DNA of 64,000 bases from UKL13-2 sp031414695 (GTDB lineage: Bacteria; Pseudomonadota; Gammaproteobacteria; Burkholderiales; Usitatibacteraceae), in the NCBI GenBank assembly GCA_031414695.1, contig JANNWG010000074.1, forward strand, positions 1 through 64,000, read 5' to 3'. Shown here in pieces: positions 8,327-16,977 of the stretch. The notes under the pieces were generated by a model. It ran no database searches, was not told where the DNA came from, and saw only the letters and a program-made list of their open reading frames with translations. Position 1 is the stretch's first letter; the number at the start of each line of letters is the position of its first letter. Made by a program: the position numbers and the translations under genes.

Positions 8327-8492
8327 AAATCCCTCCTAGCCTCCCTTTGGAAAAGGGAGGAACTGGTTTTGTAGTGTTCTGTTTTGTTGAAGATTGATTT
8401 ATGTGCTTTTGAATATTGGAAAAGAAGTGAAAAACGATATAACAACCTATACACAGCTCCTTCCTTTTTCAAAGGGAGGTTGGGAGGGATTT
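8327..8492. repeat. MITE-like element, copy 1 (166 bp)
   Basis: Outer inverted repeats AAATCCCTCCTAGCCTCCC (from 8327) and GGGAGGTTGGGAGGGATTT (to 8492) bound a 166-bp segment. Each end also folds on itself: CCTCCCTTT with AAAGGGAGG at the left (8340-8360) and CTCCTTCC with AAAGGGAGG at the right. No coding capacity is seen inside. Copies with the same architecture are at 14209 and 57509. It lies between mccB and the DUF559 gene and supplies the latter's ribosome binding site. Confidence 0.85.
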
Positions 8493-8524
8493 CGTTGTTC
8501 AACGTACCATCACAAAAAACTACC

Positions 8525-10141
8525 CTACATCCGAAACACCCCATACTCCGTCTTTTCAATCGGCGCATTCATCGCTGCAGACAGCGCTAGCCCTAGCACC
8601 ATTCTCGTTTGTGCAGGGTCAATCACACCGTCGTCCCAGAGCCTTGCCGTGGCGTAATACGGGCTGCCTTGTTTTTCATATTGATCTCGAATAGGCGCTT
8701 TGAATTTTTCTTCCTCCTCAGCCGACCATGCACCACCTTTGGTCTCAATGCCATCGCGTTTGACGGTGGATAGCACCGAGGCAGCCTGCTCGCCACCCAT
8801 CACAGAAATGCGTGCATTCGGCCATGCCCATAAAAAACGCGGGTTAAATGCTCTTCCACACATGCCGTAATTGCCCGCACCGAAGGAGCCACCGATAATG
8901 ACGGTGAATTTTGGTACTTTTGCGCAGGAGACGGCTGTGACCATTTTCGCGCCGTCTTTGGCGATGCCGCCGACTTCATATTTTTTGCCGACCATGAAGC
9001 CGGTAATGTTTTGTAAAAATATCAGCGGCACACCGCGCTGATTGCATAGCTCGATAAAGTGCGCGCCCTTTAATGCCGACTCGGAAAATAAGATGCCATT
9101 GTTGGCGACAATACCGACCGGATGCCCACAAATATGTGCAAAGCCAGTGACCAGCGTCGTACCATAGAGCGCTTTGAATTCATGAAAATCAGAGCCGTCC
9201 ACAATGCGAGCAATGATCTCACGTATATCGAATGGCTGCTTGGTATCCTTGGGGATGATGCCGTAAAGATCACTCGCAGGATATTTAGGTTCAATGGATT
9301 GTTGCATCGCCACAGGGGAAGATTTTTTGCGGTTCAAATGATTGATAATTTCCCGCGCAATGCCTAGCGCATGAGTATCGTTTTCCGCTAAATGATCTGC
9401 CACTCCTGATTGTCGCGAATGTACATCGCCTCCACCGAGTTCTTCGGCTGTAACCACTTCGCCTGTGGCGGCTTTCACCAGTGGAGGACCGCCTAAAAAT
9501 ATCGTGCCCTGATTTTTGACGATGATGGATTCATCACACATTGCCGGCACATACGCGCCACCTGCCGTGCACGAGCCCATGACGCAGGCGATTTGTGGGA
9601 TTCCTTTTGCGGATAGATTGGCTTGGTTAAAAAAGATGCGACCAAAGTGTTCTTTATCGGGAAAAACTTCATCTTGCAACGGTAAAAACGCGCCGCCCGA
9701 ATCCACTAAATATACGCAGGGCAAATTATTCTGCATGGCCACTTCTTGGGCGCGCAAATGTTTTTTAACAGTCATTGGGTAGTAAGTGCCGCCTTTGACA
9801 GTCGCATCATTTGCCACAATCATGCATTCAATACCGTTGATGCGACCAATACCGGTAATCACTCCTGCACCGGGCGCATCATGACCATCTTTACCGTATA
9901 GCGACCATGCGGCGAGAGGGGACAATTCCAAAAAAGGCGATCCACTATCAAGCAGCGCCGCCACACGCGCTCTTGGTAACAACTTGCCGCGTGCGGTGTG
10001 TTTGGAATTCGCATCTACACCACCGCCGAGCGCTGCTTTGGCGGTGTTACTTTTCAGCGCCTCAACTAATTCACGTAACTGTGCAGCATTGGCTTGAAAT
10101 TGTGGCGAGTGTGGATCAATTTTTGACTTGAGTTGTGGCAT
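8525..10141 (-). CDS. mccB: 3-methylcrotonyl-CoA carboxylase, carboxyltransferase beta subunit
   Basis: This is the carboxyltransferase half of methylcrotonyl-CoA carboxylase, moving CO2 from carboxybiotin to the acyl-CoA. At 538 residues it has normal family length, with the two crotonase-like carboxyltransferase halves. Visible features are the N-terminal acyl-CoA region with GGGVDANSKHTARGKL, the segment VYLVDSGGAFLPLQDEVFPD that is typical of MCC-beta, EELGGGDVHSRQSGVADH, and late FGAGNYGMCGRAFNPRFLW. It is separated from liuC-mccA by the DUF559 gene and a MITE-like element, which may split an ancestral operon. The start ATG is at 10139-10141. Confidence 0.94.
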   Translation of the reverse strand: MPQLKSKIDPHSPQFQANAAQLRELVEALKSNTAKAALGGGVDANSKHTARGKLLPRARVAALLDSGSPFLELSPLAAWSLYGKDGHDAPGAGVITGIGRINGIECMIVANDATVKGGTYYPMTVKKHLRAQEVAMQNNLPCVYLVDSGGAFLPLQDEVFPDKEHFGRIFFNQANLSAKGIPQIACVMGSCTAGGAYVPAMCDESIIVKNQGTIFLGGPPLVKAATGEVVTAEELGGGDVHSRQSGVADHLAENDTHALGIAREIINHLNRKKSSPVAMQQSIEPKYPASDLYGIIPKDTKQPFDIREIIARIVDGSDFHEFKALYGTTLVTGFAHICGHPVGIVANNGILFSESALKGAHFIELCNQRGVPLIFLQNITGFMVGKKYEVGGIAKDGAKMVTAVSCAKVPKFTVIIGGSFGAGNYGMCGRAFNPRFLWAWPNARISVMGGEQAASVLSTVKRDGIETKGGAWSAEEEEKFKAPIRDQYEKQGSPYYATARLWDDGVIDPAQTRMVLGLALSAAMNAPIEKTEYGVFRM

Positions 10142-10153
10142 TTTTATCTTGCC

Positions 10154-12010
10154 TTATTTGCGGCTAGCGACGAAGTTACCATTGGGCTGATAAAACGCCA
10201 TTTGCGTGATTTTTACGCCATTACTATTTTTATCAACGAGAAATTCAACCGTAAAACCATTCGATGTTTTTACGCTAAATTTATTGCCACGAATGCCAAC
10301 GAGCTCGCGTGTCACTTGACCGGGTGTTGCCATTGTTAGCACATTGTCGTTTCGTAAGGTTACCGTAATGTTGGTGGCGCCCAGCATGTAATCGCCAACA
10401 AATTTAGCTAGATATGCGGCGCTCTTAAAATTAGCATCGGCTTGGCGCACAAACACAATTGGTTTGACCGCAGTCTCTAGGCCAATTGCAACGCTGGCAA
10501 CTTCGCCATCAATATTGGTCATAAATTGCACCTTGATATTTGCCATATCGTTGAGCTTATCGTCAGGCGCCTTGAATACATCGAAGTGATAGTGCGGAAA
10601 CGATGATGTCAGACCATTAAAAGTGCCAATTAAGTTGTCACCAGATTTGTCTTTAAGCGCGGCAAAGTTGATCGTGCCGTAACCAGGATGTAGGTAGTCG
10701 CCAGCGTATTCGCTTAGTTGATGAGCGGGCTTAGTGCCGGTCTGACGTGGGCTGAGGTTTTGTTTTTTGGCGCCTAATTCTGACGCCTTGCCTTTTTCTT
10801 TGATGTCCCAAAAACGCTCACTCCAATCAATGAGTTTCATTTTTAAGAGGCGATCATAAATCGCGTATGTCACGATGCTGGGCAGTTGCGAGCCACTCAT
10901 GTTCGAGGTGGTAAATACACCTATATTTTTGAGTGGCATGAACGATAAGAGCGATGATGCGCCGGGCATATTGCCGCCATGTTGCACGAGACGCTCACCG
11001 CGATAGTGCGTCAAAAATAATCCCATACCGTATTGGGTTGATGAAATTTCCTCAAATCGACGCGCATCGCTCATCACCATTTGCGGGTTTGTCATTTCAA
11101 TAATATCGGCGGCGTTGATAATATTTTTGCCTTCAAACTGCCCGCGCCCCAAGTACATGCGTAGATAGCGCGACATATCTTCCATGTTGGCGTTAATTGA
11201 TCCCGTTGGTCCCATCGCTGCGATTCCGCGATAGTCAATGGCAACGGCATTTTCTTGCTCATCCCATTTGTAGCCACGGCTAACATGCTGTGCTTTTTGC
11301 ATATCCTCAATGGTGAATGTGGAGTTAGTCATACCGAGTGGCGCAAAGATATTTTTACGAACGAGTGTTTCCCAATCGCTGCCAGCCACCTTGCCGCCCA
11401 TGTAGCCTGCGGTCATGTACATTAAATTGTTGTATTGAAAAGTTGCGCGAAGTTGTGCGGAAGGTTCTAGATACTGCAGACGTTTGTATAAATCTTCCCG
11501 CGTGGCAGTCCCGTTAAACCAACTGCTGTCATGGCGTGGCAAGCCAGTGCGATGCGTGACGAGATCACGAGGTGTAACGTTCAACGTGGTGTAGTCGTTA
11601 TAGAGCTTAAAGTCAGGCAAATAATCACGTACGGGTTTATCCCATGAGAGTTTGCCCTCGCGCACCAAGCTTGCTAGCGAAGCCACAGTAAACGATTTGG
11701 TGACAGAGGCAATTGGCTGCACGGTGAATTCTGTCATTGGTAATTTTTTCTCGACATCCCGAAAGCCATAGCCACGTTTTAAGATGACCTTGCCGTCTTT
11801 AACGACTGTAATGGCGATGCCCGGTGTATTCCATTTTTTTAATTCGCCTAAGACAAATTTATCGAAGTCGGCTAGTGCGGCATCCGCTGTGACAGCAAAG
11901 GTTGGGTCAGCGCGGTCTGGCACATCTTCGCGAGGTGGCGCGGGTTGGGCAATGGCTAAAGCGGAGTAGCAGCTAACAAAAGCGATGGCGATAATAACTA
12001 TTTTTTTCAT
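10154..12010 (-). CDS. Serine hydrolase of the beta-lactamase/class C penicillin-binding family
   Basis: I start this gene at ATG 12008-12010, preceded by AAGGAG with a 6-nt gap; this gives 618 residues beginning with a Sec signal peptide (MKKIVIIAIAFVS, ending near ALAIAQ). A longer start at 12070 would overlap the upstream gene and hide the signal peptide. Active-site motifs are SVTK (nucleophile S102, K105), YNN (Y193) and HGG (H344). The last 200 residues are two repeats beginning YAGDY and FVGDY, like the DUF3471-type C-terminal beta domains of such hydrolases. It should act in the periplasm as an esterase, peptidase or D-aminopeptidase; the substrate is unknown. Confidence 0.87.
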   Translation of the reverse strand: MKKIVIIAIAFVSCYSALAIAQPAPPREDVPDRADPTFAVTADAALADFDKFVLGELKKWNTPGIAITVVKDGKVILKRGYGFRDVEKKLPMTEFTVQPIASVTKSFTVASLASLVREGKLSWDKPVRDYLPDFKLYNDYTTLNVTPRDLVTHRTGLPRHDSSWFNGTATREDLYKRLQYLEPSAQLRATFQYNNLMYMTAGYMGGKVAGSDWETLVRKNIFAPLGMTNSTFTIEDMQKAQHVSRGYKWDEQENAVAIDYRGIAAMGPTGSINANMEDMSRYLRMYLGRGQFEGKNIINAADIIEMTNPQMVMSDARRFEEISSTQYGMGLFLTHYRGERLVQHGGNMPGASSLLSFMPLKNIGVFTTSNMSGSQLPSIVTYAIYDRLLKMKLIDWSERFWDIKEKGKASELGAKKQNLSPRQTGTKPAHQLSEYAGDYLHPGYGTINFAALKDKSGDNLIGTFNGLTSSFPHYHFDVFKAPDDKLNDMANIKVQFMTNIDGEVASVAIGLETAVKPIVFVRQADANFKSAAYLAKFVGDYMLGATNITVTLRNDNVLTMATPGQVTRELVGIRGNKFSVKTSNGFTVEFLVDKNSNGVKITQMAFYQPNGNFVASRK

Positions 12011-12047
12011 TTTGTCTCCTTGATTATTATGTGCTGTGACTTGCGGA

Positions 12048-13196
12048 CTACTTCGCCATCTCACGCGCAATCACCATCCGCTGAATCTCGCTCGTGCCTT
12101 CGTAAATTTGCGTAATCCGCGCATCGCGATAATAACGCTCTACCGGATAGTCTTCTAAGTAGCCATAGCCGCCGTGTATTTGAATGGCTTTTGAACACAC
12201 CCATTCGGCAAGCTCACTGGCGAATAGCTTGGCTTGCGAGGCTTCTGATAAACAGGCCACATTGGCATCACGTAATTTTGCGGCGTGAATAATCATTAAA
12301 CGCGCAGCGTTGATGCGCGTTTCCATATCGGCGAGCAGGTTAGCGATGGATTGATGTTCAATAATTTTTTTATCAAATTGCGAGCGCTCTTTGGCATAGG
12401 CTAATGCGGCATCTTTGGCGGCGCGCGCAATGCCAAGTGCTTGTGCAGCGATGCCGATGCGGCCACCCTCAAGGTTTGAGAGCGCAATCGCCAAGCCTTT
12501 ACCACGCGGGCCTAGCATGTGATCCTCTGCGATGACGCAGTTATCGAAGGTAATCGCGCAGGTGTCAGAGGCACGGATGCCGAGTTTTTTCTCAAGTGGG
12601 CCGACAATAAAACCAGGTGTGTCAGTCGGTACGATAAACGCGGATAAGCCTTTTTTGCCGAGAGCCGCATCAGTGACGGCAAACACAATCGCAACCTTGG
12701 CGCGCTTACCATTGGTGATGAATTGTTTAGTGCCGTTGAGATGCCACTGGCCGTTTTTAAGTGTGGCGCTGGTTTTGATATTGTTGGCTTCAGAGCCTGC
12801 GTGTGGCTCGGTTAAACAAAAGCAGCCAATTTTTTTGCCTCTGGCTAAGTCGCGCAAGTACATTTCTTTTTGTGCGTCCGTGCCCCAAGCTAGGATAGGT
12901 CCGCAGCCTACTGAGTTATGCACGCTCATTAAGGTGGAGGTTGACGCATCGCCAGCCGCTATTTCTTCAATGGCAAGTGAGTAGGCGACATAGTTTGAAA
13001 ATGCGCCGTCCCAAGTCTCTGGTACAGTCATACCCAATAGGCCGAGAGCGCCCATTTGCGCGGCCATTTCATCTGGCAGCCAACGATTTTTTTCCCATTC
13101 CGCAGCGTGCGGTGCTAATTCATTTTGGGCAAAGTCTCGCGCCATATCGCGTATGGCACGTTCATCATCGGTTAAAAAATGGTCGGTAGATTGCAT
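12048..13196 (-). CDS. Acyl-CoA dehydrogenase, short/branched-chain type
   Basis: This 382-residue flavoenzyme oxidises an acyl-CoA to the 2-enoyl-CoA and passes electrons to ETF. It shows CFCLTEPHAGSEAN (FAD region), KLGIRASDTCAITFDNC, and the canonical catalytic base E366 in YEGTSEIQ near the C-terminus. The alternative base position used by isovaleryl-CoA dehydrogenase has Gly here (LEGGRIG), so this is a different specificity: short-chain, isobutyryl- or 2-methylbutyryl-CoA. Given mmsA/mmsB nearby, isobutyryl-CoA (valine) is a reasonable guess. The lipoprotein gene lies 3 nt upstream. Confidence 0.9.
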   Translation of the reverse strand: MQSTDHFLTDDERAIRDMARDFAQNELAPHAAEWEKNRWLPDEMAAQMGALGLLGMTVPETWDGAFSNYVAYSLAIEEIAAGDASTSTLMSVHNSVGCGPILAWGTDAQKEMYLRDLARGKKIGCFCLTEPHAGSEANNIKTSATLKNGQWHLNGTKQFITNGKRAKVAIVFAVTDAALGKKGLSAFIVPTDTPGFIVGPLEKKLGIRASDTCAITFDNCVIAEDHMLGPRGKGLAIALSNLEGGRIGIAAQALGIARAAKDAALAYAKERSQFDKKIIEHQSIANLLADMETRINAARLMIIHAAKLRDANVACLSEASQAKLFASELAEWVCSKAIQIHGGYGYLEDYPVERYYRDARITQIYEGTSEIQRMVIAREMAK

Positions 13197-13199
13197 CGT

Positions 13200-13436
13200 T
13201 TATTGCGTGGCCTGTTTTAATTTTTCTTCTGTGGCTTTTGCAGCATCATCAGCGGTAGATTTGGCTTTATCCATCGCTTTGAGTTGATCACCATAGACAA
13301 CGCTTTCGCGGGCTTTGGCGGCTGAGACGGCTTTGGCATCAGCAGGCGTTGCTGTGGGCGTTTCTGCTTTTTTGCCACAGGCGGTCAGGCTGACTGCACA
13401 GATAATGCAGAGCGTGATTTTTTGAAGTGTCACCAT
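13200..13436 (-). CDS. Small Lys/Ala-rich lipoprotein
   Basis: This 78-residue protein has a signal peptide ending in lipobox LTAC, with the modified Cys at residue 20. The mature part is charged and alanine-rich (AKARESV, KAKSTADDAAKATEEKLKQ) and is predicted to be largely helical. It overlaps the upstream SDR gene by 7 nt and lies 3 nt before the acyl-CoA dehydrogenase, so the three are probably one transcript. No family or function is recognised. Confidence 0.7.
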   Translation of the reverse strand: MVTLQKITLCIICAVSLTACGKKAETPTATPADAKAVSAAKARESVVYGDQLKAMDKAKSTADDAAKATEEKLKQATQ

Positions 13437-14104
13437 TCGATATTGCTCCCATCGTAGTTAATAAATGTGCCATTGGCTGCGGTAGTGGCAGCCGCAATGA
13501 CTTGACGCATCCCTGCAATACTTACCGCAGGCTCTAAATCAGCATTGCTACCGCCCATGTCGGTTTTTACCCAGCCCGGGTGCATCACGAAGGATGTGAT
13601 TCCATGCGGCGCATATTCGATAGCGGCTGTTTTAACGACCGCGTTTAGTGCCGCTTTGCTAGCGCGATAGAGGGGCGAGCCGGATGACGTAATCGACGCA
13701 ATGGAACCCATGCGGCTTGAGATAAAAACAAACTTGCCATGGGATTTTGCCAATGCAGGCGCAACGATTGGGATAGCTTGTAATGCGCCAAATACATTGG
13801 TGTGCATGACTTGATCAAAGATGTCTTTACTCATTGAGACCGAGACATTTTCGCGTGAGCCAAATGCGCCTGCATTATAAATACATACGTCAATACTCGT
13901 GCCGTTGAGTGCCTTGGCGAGACTCATAAAACTTTCCGCGTCACTGACATCAAGCCGAACCACTGATGCGCCTGTCGATGTAATGAGCGCATCATCGTCA
14001 GGCGAGCGACACGTACCAATAGTGAGCCAGCCGTCTTTACGATATTGACGAACAAATTCAAGGCCTAAGCCGCGTGATGCACCGATGATGAGAATGGATT
14101 GCAT
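13430..14104 (-). CDS. Short-chain dehydrogenase/reductase (C-factor-like)
   Basis: This 224-residue SDR has the N-terminal cofactor motif GASRGLG (8-14), the NAG motif (YNAGA, about 76-80), and the catalytic Tyr/Lys pair Y146/K150 in YRASK, followed by HPGWVKTDMGG. This HPGWV-TDMGG pattern is typical of the C-factor-like/CsgA subgroup of small SDRs. Substrate is unknown. Its position among acyl-CoA genes does not by itself prove a role in that pathway. Family assignment is sure; the physiological role is not. Confidence 0.87.
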   Translation of the reverse strand: MQSILIIGASRGLGLEFVRQYRKDGWLTIGTCRSPDDDALITSTGASVVRLDVSDAESFMSLAKALNGTSIDVCIYNAGAFGSRENVSVSMSKDIFDQVMHTNVFGALQAIPIVAPALAKSHGKFVFISSRMGSIASITSSGSPLYRASKAALNAVVKTAAIEYAPHGITSFVMHPGWVKTDMGGSNADLEPAVSIAGMRQVIAAATTAANGTFINYDGSNIEW

Positions 14105-14110
14105 AATATT

Positions 14111-14178
14111 AAAAGTCTATTATTGGCGGGTTGATTGGAGCATAAATGCTTGGAAGTGGCTGTGGATGTTAGGTTTTT
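14111..14178 (+). repeat. Palindromic repeat family 1, copy C (decayed)
   Basis: This has left flank AAAAGTCTATTATTGGCGGG, centre GAGCATAAATGCTTGGAAGTG and right end GGATGTTAGGTTTTTG. It matches the family consensus at flanks and central loop but has lost much arm pairing. It lies downstream of the thiolase gene and 6 bp before the SDR start. Confidence 0.7.
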
Positions 14179-14208
14179 GCAATTAATGTAGATGGTAGGT
14201 GTTGCACG

Positions 14209-14355
14209 AAATCCCTCCTAACCTCCCTTTGGAAAAGGGAGGAACTGGTTTGGTGATGGGGAATACGTGCATCGCATTCAAGCAACTGCAATCTGGCTCC
14301 TCCCTTTGAAAAAGAGCCTGTCCTGAGCCTGTCGAAGGAGAGGTTAGGAGGGATT
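14209..14355. repeat. MITE-like element, copy 2, with a nested insertion
   Basis: The outer inverted repeats are AAATCCCTCCTAACCTCCC (from 14209) and AGGTTAGGAGGGATT (to 14355), with inner hairpins as in copies 1 and 3. The right inner purine run is interrupted at about 14312-14336 by AGAGCCTGTCCTGAGCC plus TGTCGAA, a sequence resembling another widespread dispersed repeat. It fills most of the gap between the thiolase and SDR genes. Confidence 0.8.
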
Positions 14356-14380
14356 GCGTCGCGTGCGTACCAACCAGCAT

Positions 14381-15559
14381 TTACATCATCTCCACAGCCA
14401 ACGCTGTCGCTTCCCCACCACCAATACAAAGGGACGCAATTCCACGCTTACCGCCACGTGCTTTCAACGCATGCAAAAGTGTCACAATCAAACGTGCTCC
14501 GGATGCGCCAATCGGATGACCTAGCGCACATGCGCCGCCGTTGACGTTGACTTTTTCATGCGGCAAATTCAAGTCTTTCATCGCCGCCATTGTGACTACA
14601 GCGAAGGCTTCGTTGATTTCATAGAGATCAACATTGCTTGGATTCCAGCCGAGCTTTTTGTGTAGCTTATCAATCGCGCCAACTGGTGCGGTGGTGAACC
14701 ACTCTGGCTCATGCGCGTTCGAGGTGTAGCCCGCAATACGGGCGATTGGTTTGATACCCTTGGCGACGGCGTCAGATTCTTTCATCAAAATCAAAATTGC
14801 TGCACCATCTGAAATAGATGAGGATGTCGCCGCTGTCACTGTGCCGTCTTTATTAAAGGCAGGTTTCAGCGCAGGGATTTTGTCAGGCTTACACAAGCTT
14901 GGTGGCTCGTCAGTCGCAAGAACACTGTCAGCACCTTTGACGGTGACAGTCACGCCAGCGATTTCATCTTTGAACGCGCCGCTGGCAACAGCCGCTTGCG
15001 CGCGCTTGACGCTCTCGGTCGCAAACGCATCTTGATCGGCACGCGTGAAGCCGTATTTGGCTGCAGTGGCATCTGCAAATATGCCCATTGACTTGCCGTC
15101 GTAGGCGTTCTCCAAACCATCAAACGCCATATGATCGAGCGCCTTGATATGACCGTAACGATAGCCTTGGCGTGCTTTCGGCAATAGGTGCGGCGCGTTT
15201 GACATACTCTCCATGCCGCCTGTGATAACCACATCAACTGATCCCGCGAGGATGGCGTCCGCACCCATCATGGTGGTCTTCATTCCAGAGCCGCAGACTT
15301 TATTGACGGTGGTGCAAGTGGTCGATTTGAGTAAATCAGCGCCCAGCACTGCTTGACGCGCCGGCGCTTGGCCGAGTGCGGCAGGCAGCACGCAGCCGAT
15401 GATGGCCTCCGTAATGTCTTCGGGCGCTAAGCCAGATTGTGCGACGGCTGCTTTGATGGCGATTGAGGCCAGTTGTGGTGAAGTGAAACCTACTAGTTGA
15501 CCACTCATGGCGCCGATTGGGGTGCGTTTTGCGGCTACGATAACGACTGAATCTGACAT
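14381..15559 (-). CDS. Acetyl-CoA C-acetyltransferase (thiolase)
   Basis: This 392-residue degradative/biosynthetic thiolase interconverts two acetyl-CoA and acetoacetyl-CoA, or cleaves 2-methylacetoacetyl-CoA in isoleucine breakdown. The acyl-accepting nucleophile C89 sits in NKVCGSGMK, the activating H348 in ALGHPIGASGAR and the second Cys C378 in CIGGGEATA; EINEAFAVV is also present. Length is normal. It could serve the branched-chain pathway or polyhydroxyalkanoate synthesis (a phasin is encoded at 42922). I leave the symbol empty because atoB, phaA and related names cannot be separated from sequence alone. Confidence 0.92.
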   Translation of the reverse strand: MSDSVVIVAAKRTPIGAMSGQLVGFTSPQLASIAIKAAVAQSGLAPEDITEAIIGCVLPAALGQAPARQAVLGADLLKSTTCTTVNKVCGSGMKTTMMGADAILAGSVDVVITGGMESMSNAPHLLPKARQGYRYGHIKALDHMAFDGLENAYDGKSMGIFADATAAKYGFTRADQDAFATESVKRAQAAVASGAFKDEIAGVTVTVKGADSVLATDEPPSLCKPDKIPALKPAFNKDGTVTAATSSSISDGAAILILMKESDAVAKGIKPIARIAGYTSNAHEPEWFTTAPVGAIDKLHKKLGWNPSNVDLYEINEAFAVVTMAAMKDLNLPHEKVNVNGGACALGHPIGASGARLIVTLLHALKARGGKRGIASLCIGGGEATALAVEMM

Positions 15560-15612
15560 TTGATGCTCCTTAATAAGTACGAAATTTATAATTTTTAATG
15601 CAAAAAACTTTT

Positions 15613-15780
15613 AACCGCCGATTGACGCCGATACACGCCGATAAGGTCAAAAACTTTTTTGCCGCAGATGAACACAGATAAACGCCGATAAGGTTAAAAG
15701 CTTTATGTGTTTTTGTCTGCGATTGCTTTTGATTTTGTTGTTGACCTTATCTGCGTCCATCGGCGTTTATCGGCTGTTTC
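15613..15780. repeat. Imperfect inverted repeat with 38-nt arms
   Basis: The left arm (15613-15650, begins AACCGCCGATTGACGCC and ends GATAAGGTCAA) pairs imperfectly with the right arm (about 15741-15780, TTGACCTTATCTGCG through TCGGCTGTT). Inside is a related direct copy, GCCGCAGATGAACACAGATA. The CAGATGAACACAGAT type of sequence is a common dispersed palindrome in many bacteria; a cousin is at 55271. It fills the thiolase-IVD gap. Confidence 0.75.
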
Positions 15781-15810
15781 AAAAAGTTATAGTCGGATCC
15801 AAAAAATCGT

Positions 15811-16977
15811 TTAACCACTCTCCCCAAATAATTCCCGCCCAATCAACATCCGGCGAATTTCATTGGTGCCCGCGCCGATGTCGTAGAGCTTGGCATCGCG
15901 CCAGAGTCGTCCGGTGGGATATTCATTGATGTAGCCATTACCACCGAGGCATTGAATGGCTTCAGTGGTGACTTTTACGGCCGACTCAGACGCGTACAAA
16001 ATACAGGCGGCGGCATCTTTACGGGCGGCGCGACCACGGCCTTCGTCGAGCATAGTGGCGACTTTGTAGGTGTAGGCGCGCGATGTTTGTAGGGCAACAT
16101 ACATATCGGCTAGTTTGCCTTGCATCAGGCCGAACGTGCCAATGGCTTGACCGAATTGTTTACGTTCATGAATGTAGGGTAGTACGGCATCCATTGCCGC
16201 TTGCATGATGCCGATAGGACCAGCGGACAATACAGTACGCTCGGTGTCTAAACCTTTCATCAACACGGTCGTGCCACCATTGACTTGTCCGAGCACATTT
16301 TCATTGGGTATTTCACAATCTTCAAACACCAACTCGCAGGTGTCAGAGCCGCGCATACCGAGCTTGTTGAGTTTTTGTGCGGTGCTGAATCCTTTGAAGC
16401 CGCGTTCGATGATAAACGCGGTCATCGCTTTGGAGCCTTGCTCCTTTGGCGCAGTACGCATATAGACAATTAAAGTATCGGCATGCGGGCCATTGGTAAT
16501 CCACATTTTGTTACCGTTGGCGATCCAGACATTGCCTTTTTTCTCTGCGCGGCAGGCCATCGAGCCGACCACATCAGAGCCTGCACCCGGCTCACTCATG
16601 GCGAGCGCACCTACATGCTCGCCTGAGCAAAGTCTGGGCAAATATTTTTTGCGCTGCGCGTCATTGCCATTGAGATACAAATTATTCACGCACAAATTGG
16701 AGTGCGCGCCGTAAGCTAATCCTACTGCGCCTGAAGCGCGCGAAATTTCCTCCATCGCCACCGTGTGGGCGAGATAGCCCATGCCAGAGCCGCCGAATTC
16801 TTCAGGGATCGAAATGCCAAGTAAACCAAGGTCGCCAAATTTTTTCCACATGTCCATCGGGAATTGATTGTCGATATCAATTTGTGCCGCACGCGGCGCT
16901 AACTCGACATCACAAAAACGTTTGACCGAATCGCGTAGAGCGTCGATATCGTCATTGAGTTTGGTATCAAAAATCAT
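15811..16977 (-). CDS. liuA: Isovaleryl-CoA dehydrogenase
   Basis: This 388-residue acyl-CoA dehydrogenase catalyses isovaleryl-CoA to 3-methylcrotonyl-CoA, the step before MCC in leucine degradation. The assignment rests on a family-specific trait: the catalytic Glu has moved to helix G, E246 in DTERTVLSAGP, while the canonical C-terminal position reads YDIGAGTNE with Gly instead of Glu. Isovaleryl-CoA dehydrogenases are known for this relocation. Other motifs are AMSEPGAGSDV and KLGMRGSDTCEL. Its ATG overlaps the stop of the upstream SDR by one base (TAATG), suggesting coupled translation. Confidence 0.94.
   Translation of the reverse strand: MIFDTKLNDDIDALRDSVKRFCDVELAPRAAQIDIDNQFPMDMWKKFGDLGLLGISIPEEFGGSGMGYLAHTVAMEEISRASGAVGLAYGAHSNLCVNNLYLNGNDAQRKKYLPRLCSGEHVGALAMSEPGAGSDVVGSMACRAEKKGNVWIANGNKMWITNGPHADTLIVYMRTAPKEQGSKAMTAFIIERGFKGFSTAQKLNKLGMRGSDTCELVFEDCEIPNENVLGQVNGGTTVLMKGLDTERTVLSAGPIGIMQAAMDAVLPYIHERKQFGQAIGTFGLMQGKLADMYVALQTSRAYTYKVATMLDEGRGRAARKDAAACILYASESAVKVTTEAIQCLGGNGYINEYPTGRLWRDAKLYDIGAGTNEIRRMLIGRELFGESG

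Noticed and set aside
8263..8568. A 101-codon minus-strand frame over the MITE-like element
   Set aside because: It runs through the element and into both neighbouring genes in another frame; the composition reflects the repeat.
12011..12070. N-terminal extension of the serine hydrolase
   Set aside because: The longer start would overlap the acyl-CoA dehydrogenase gene and bury the signal peptide, whereas ATG 12010 has a good Shine-Dalgarno.
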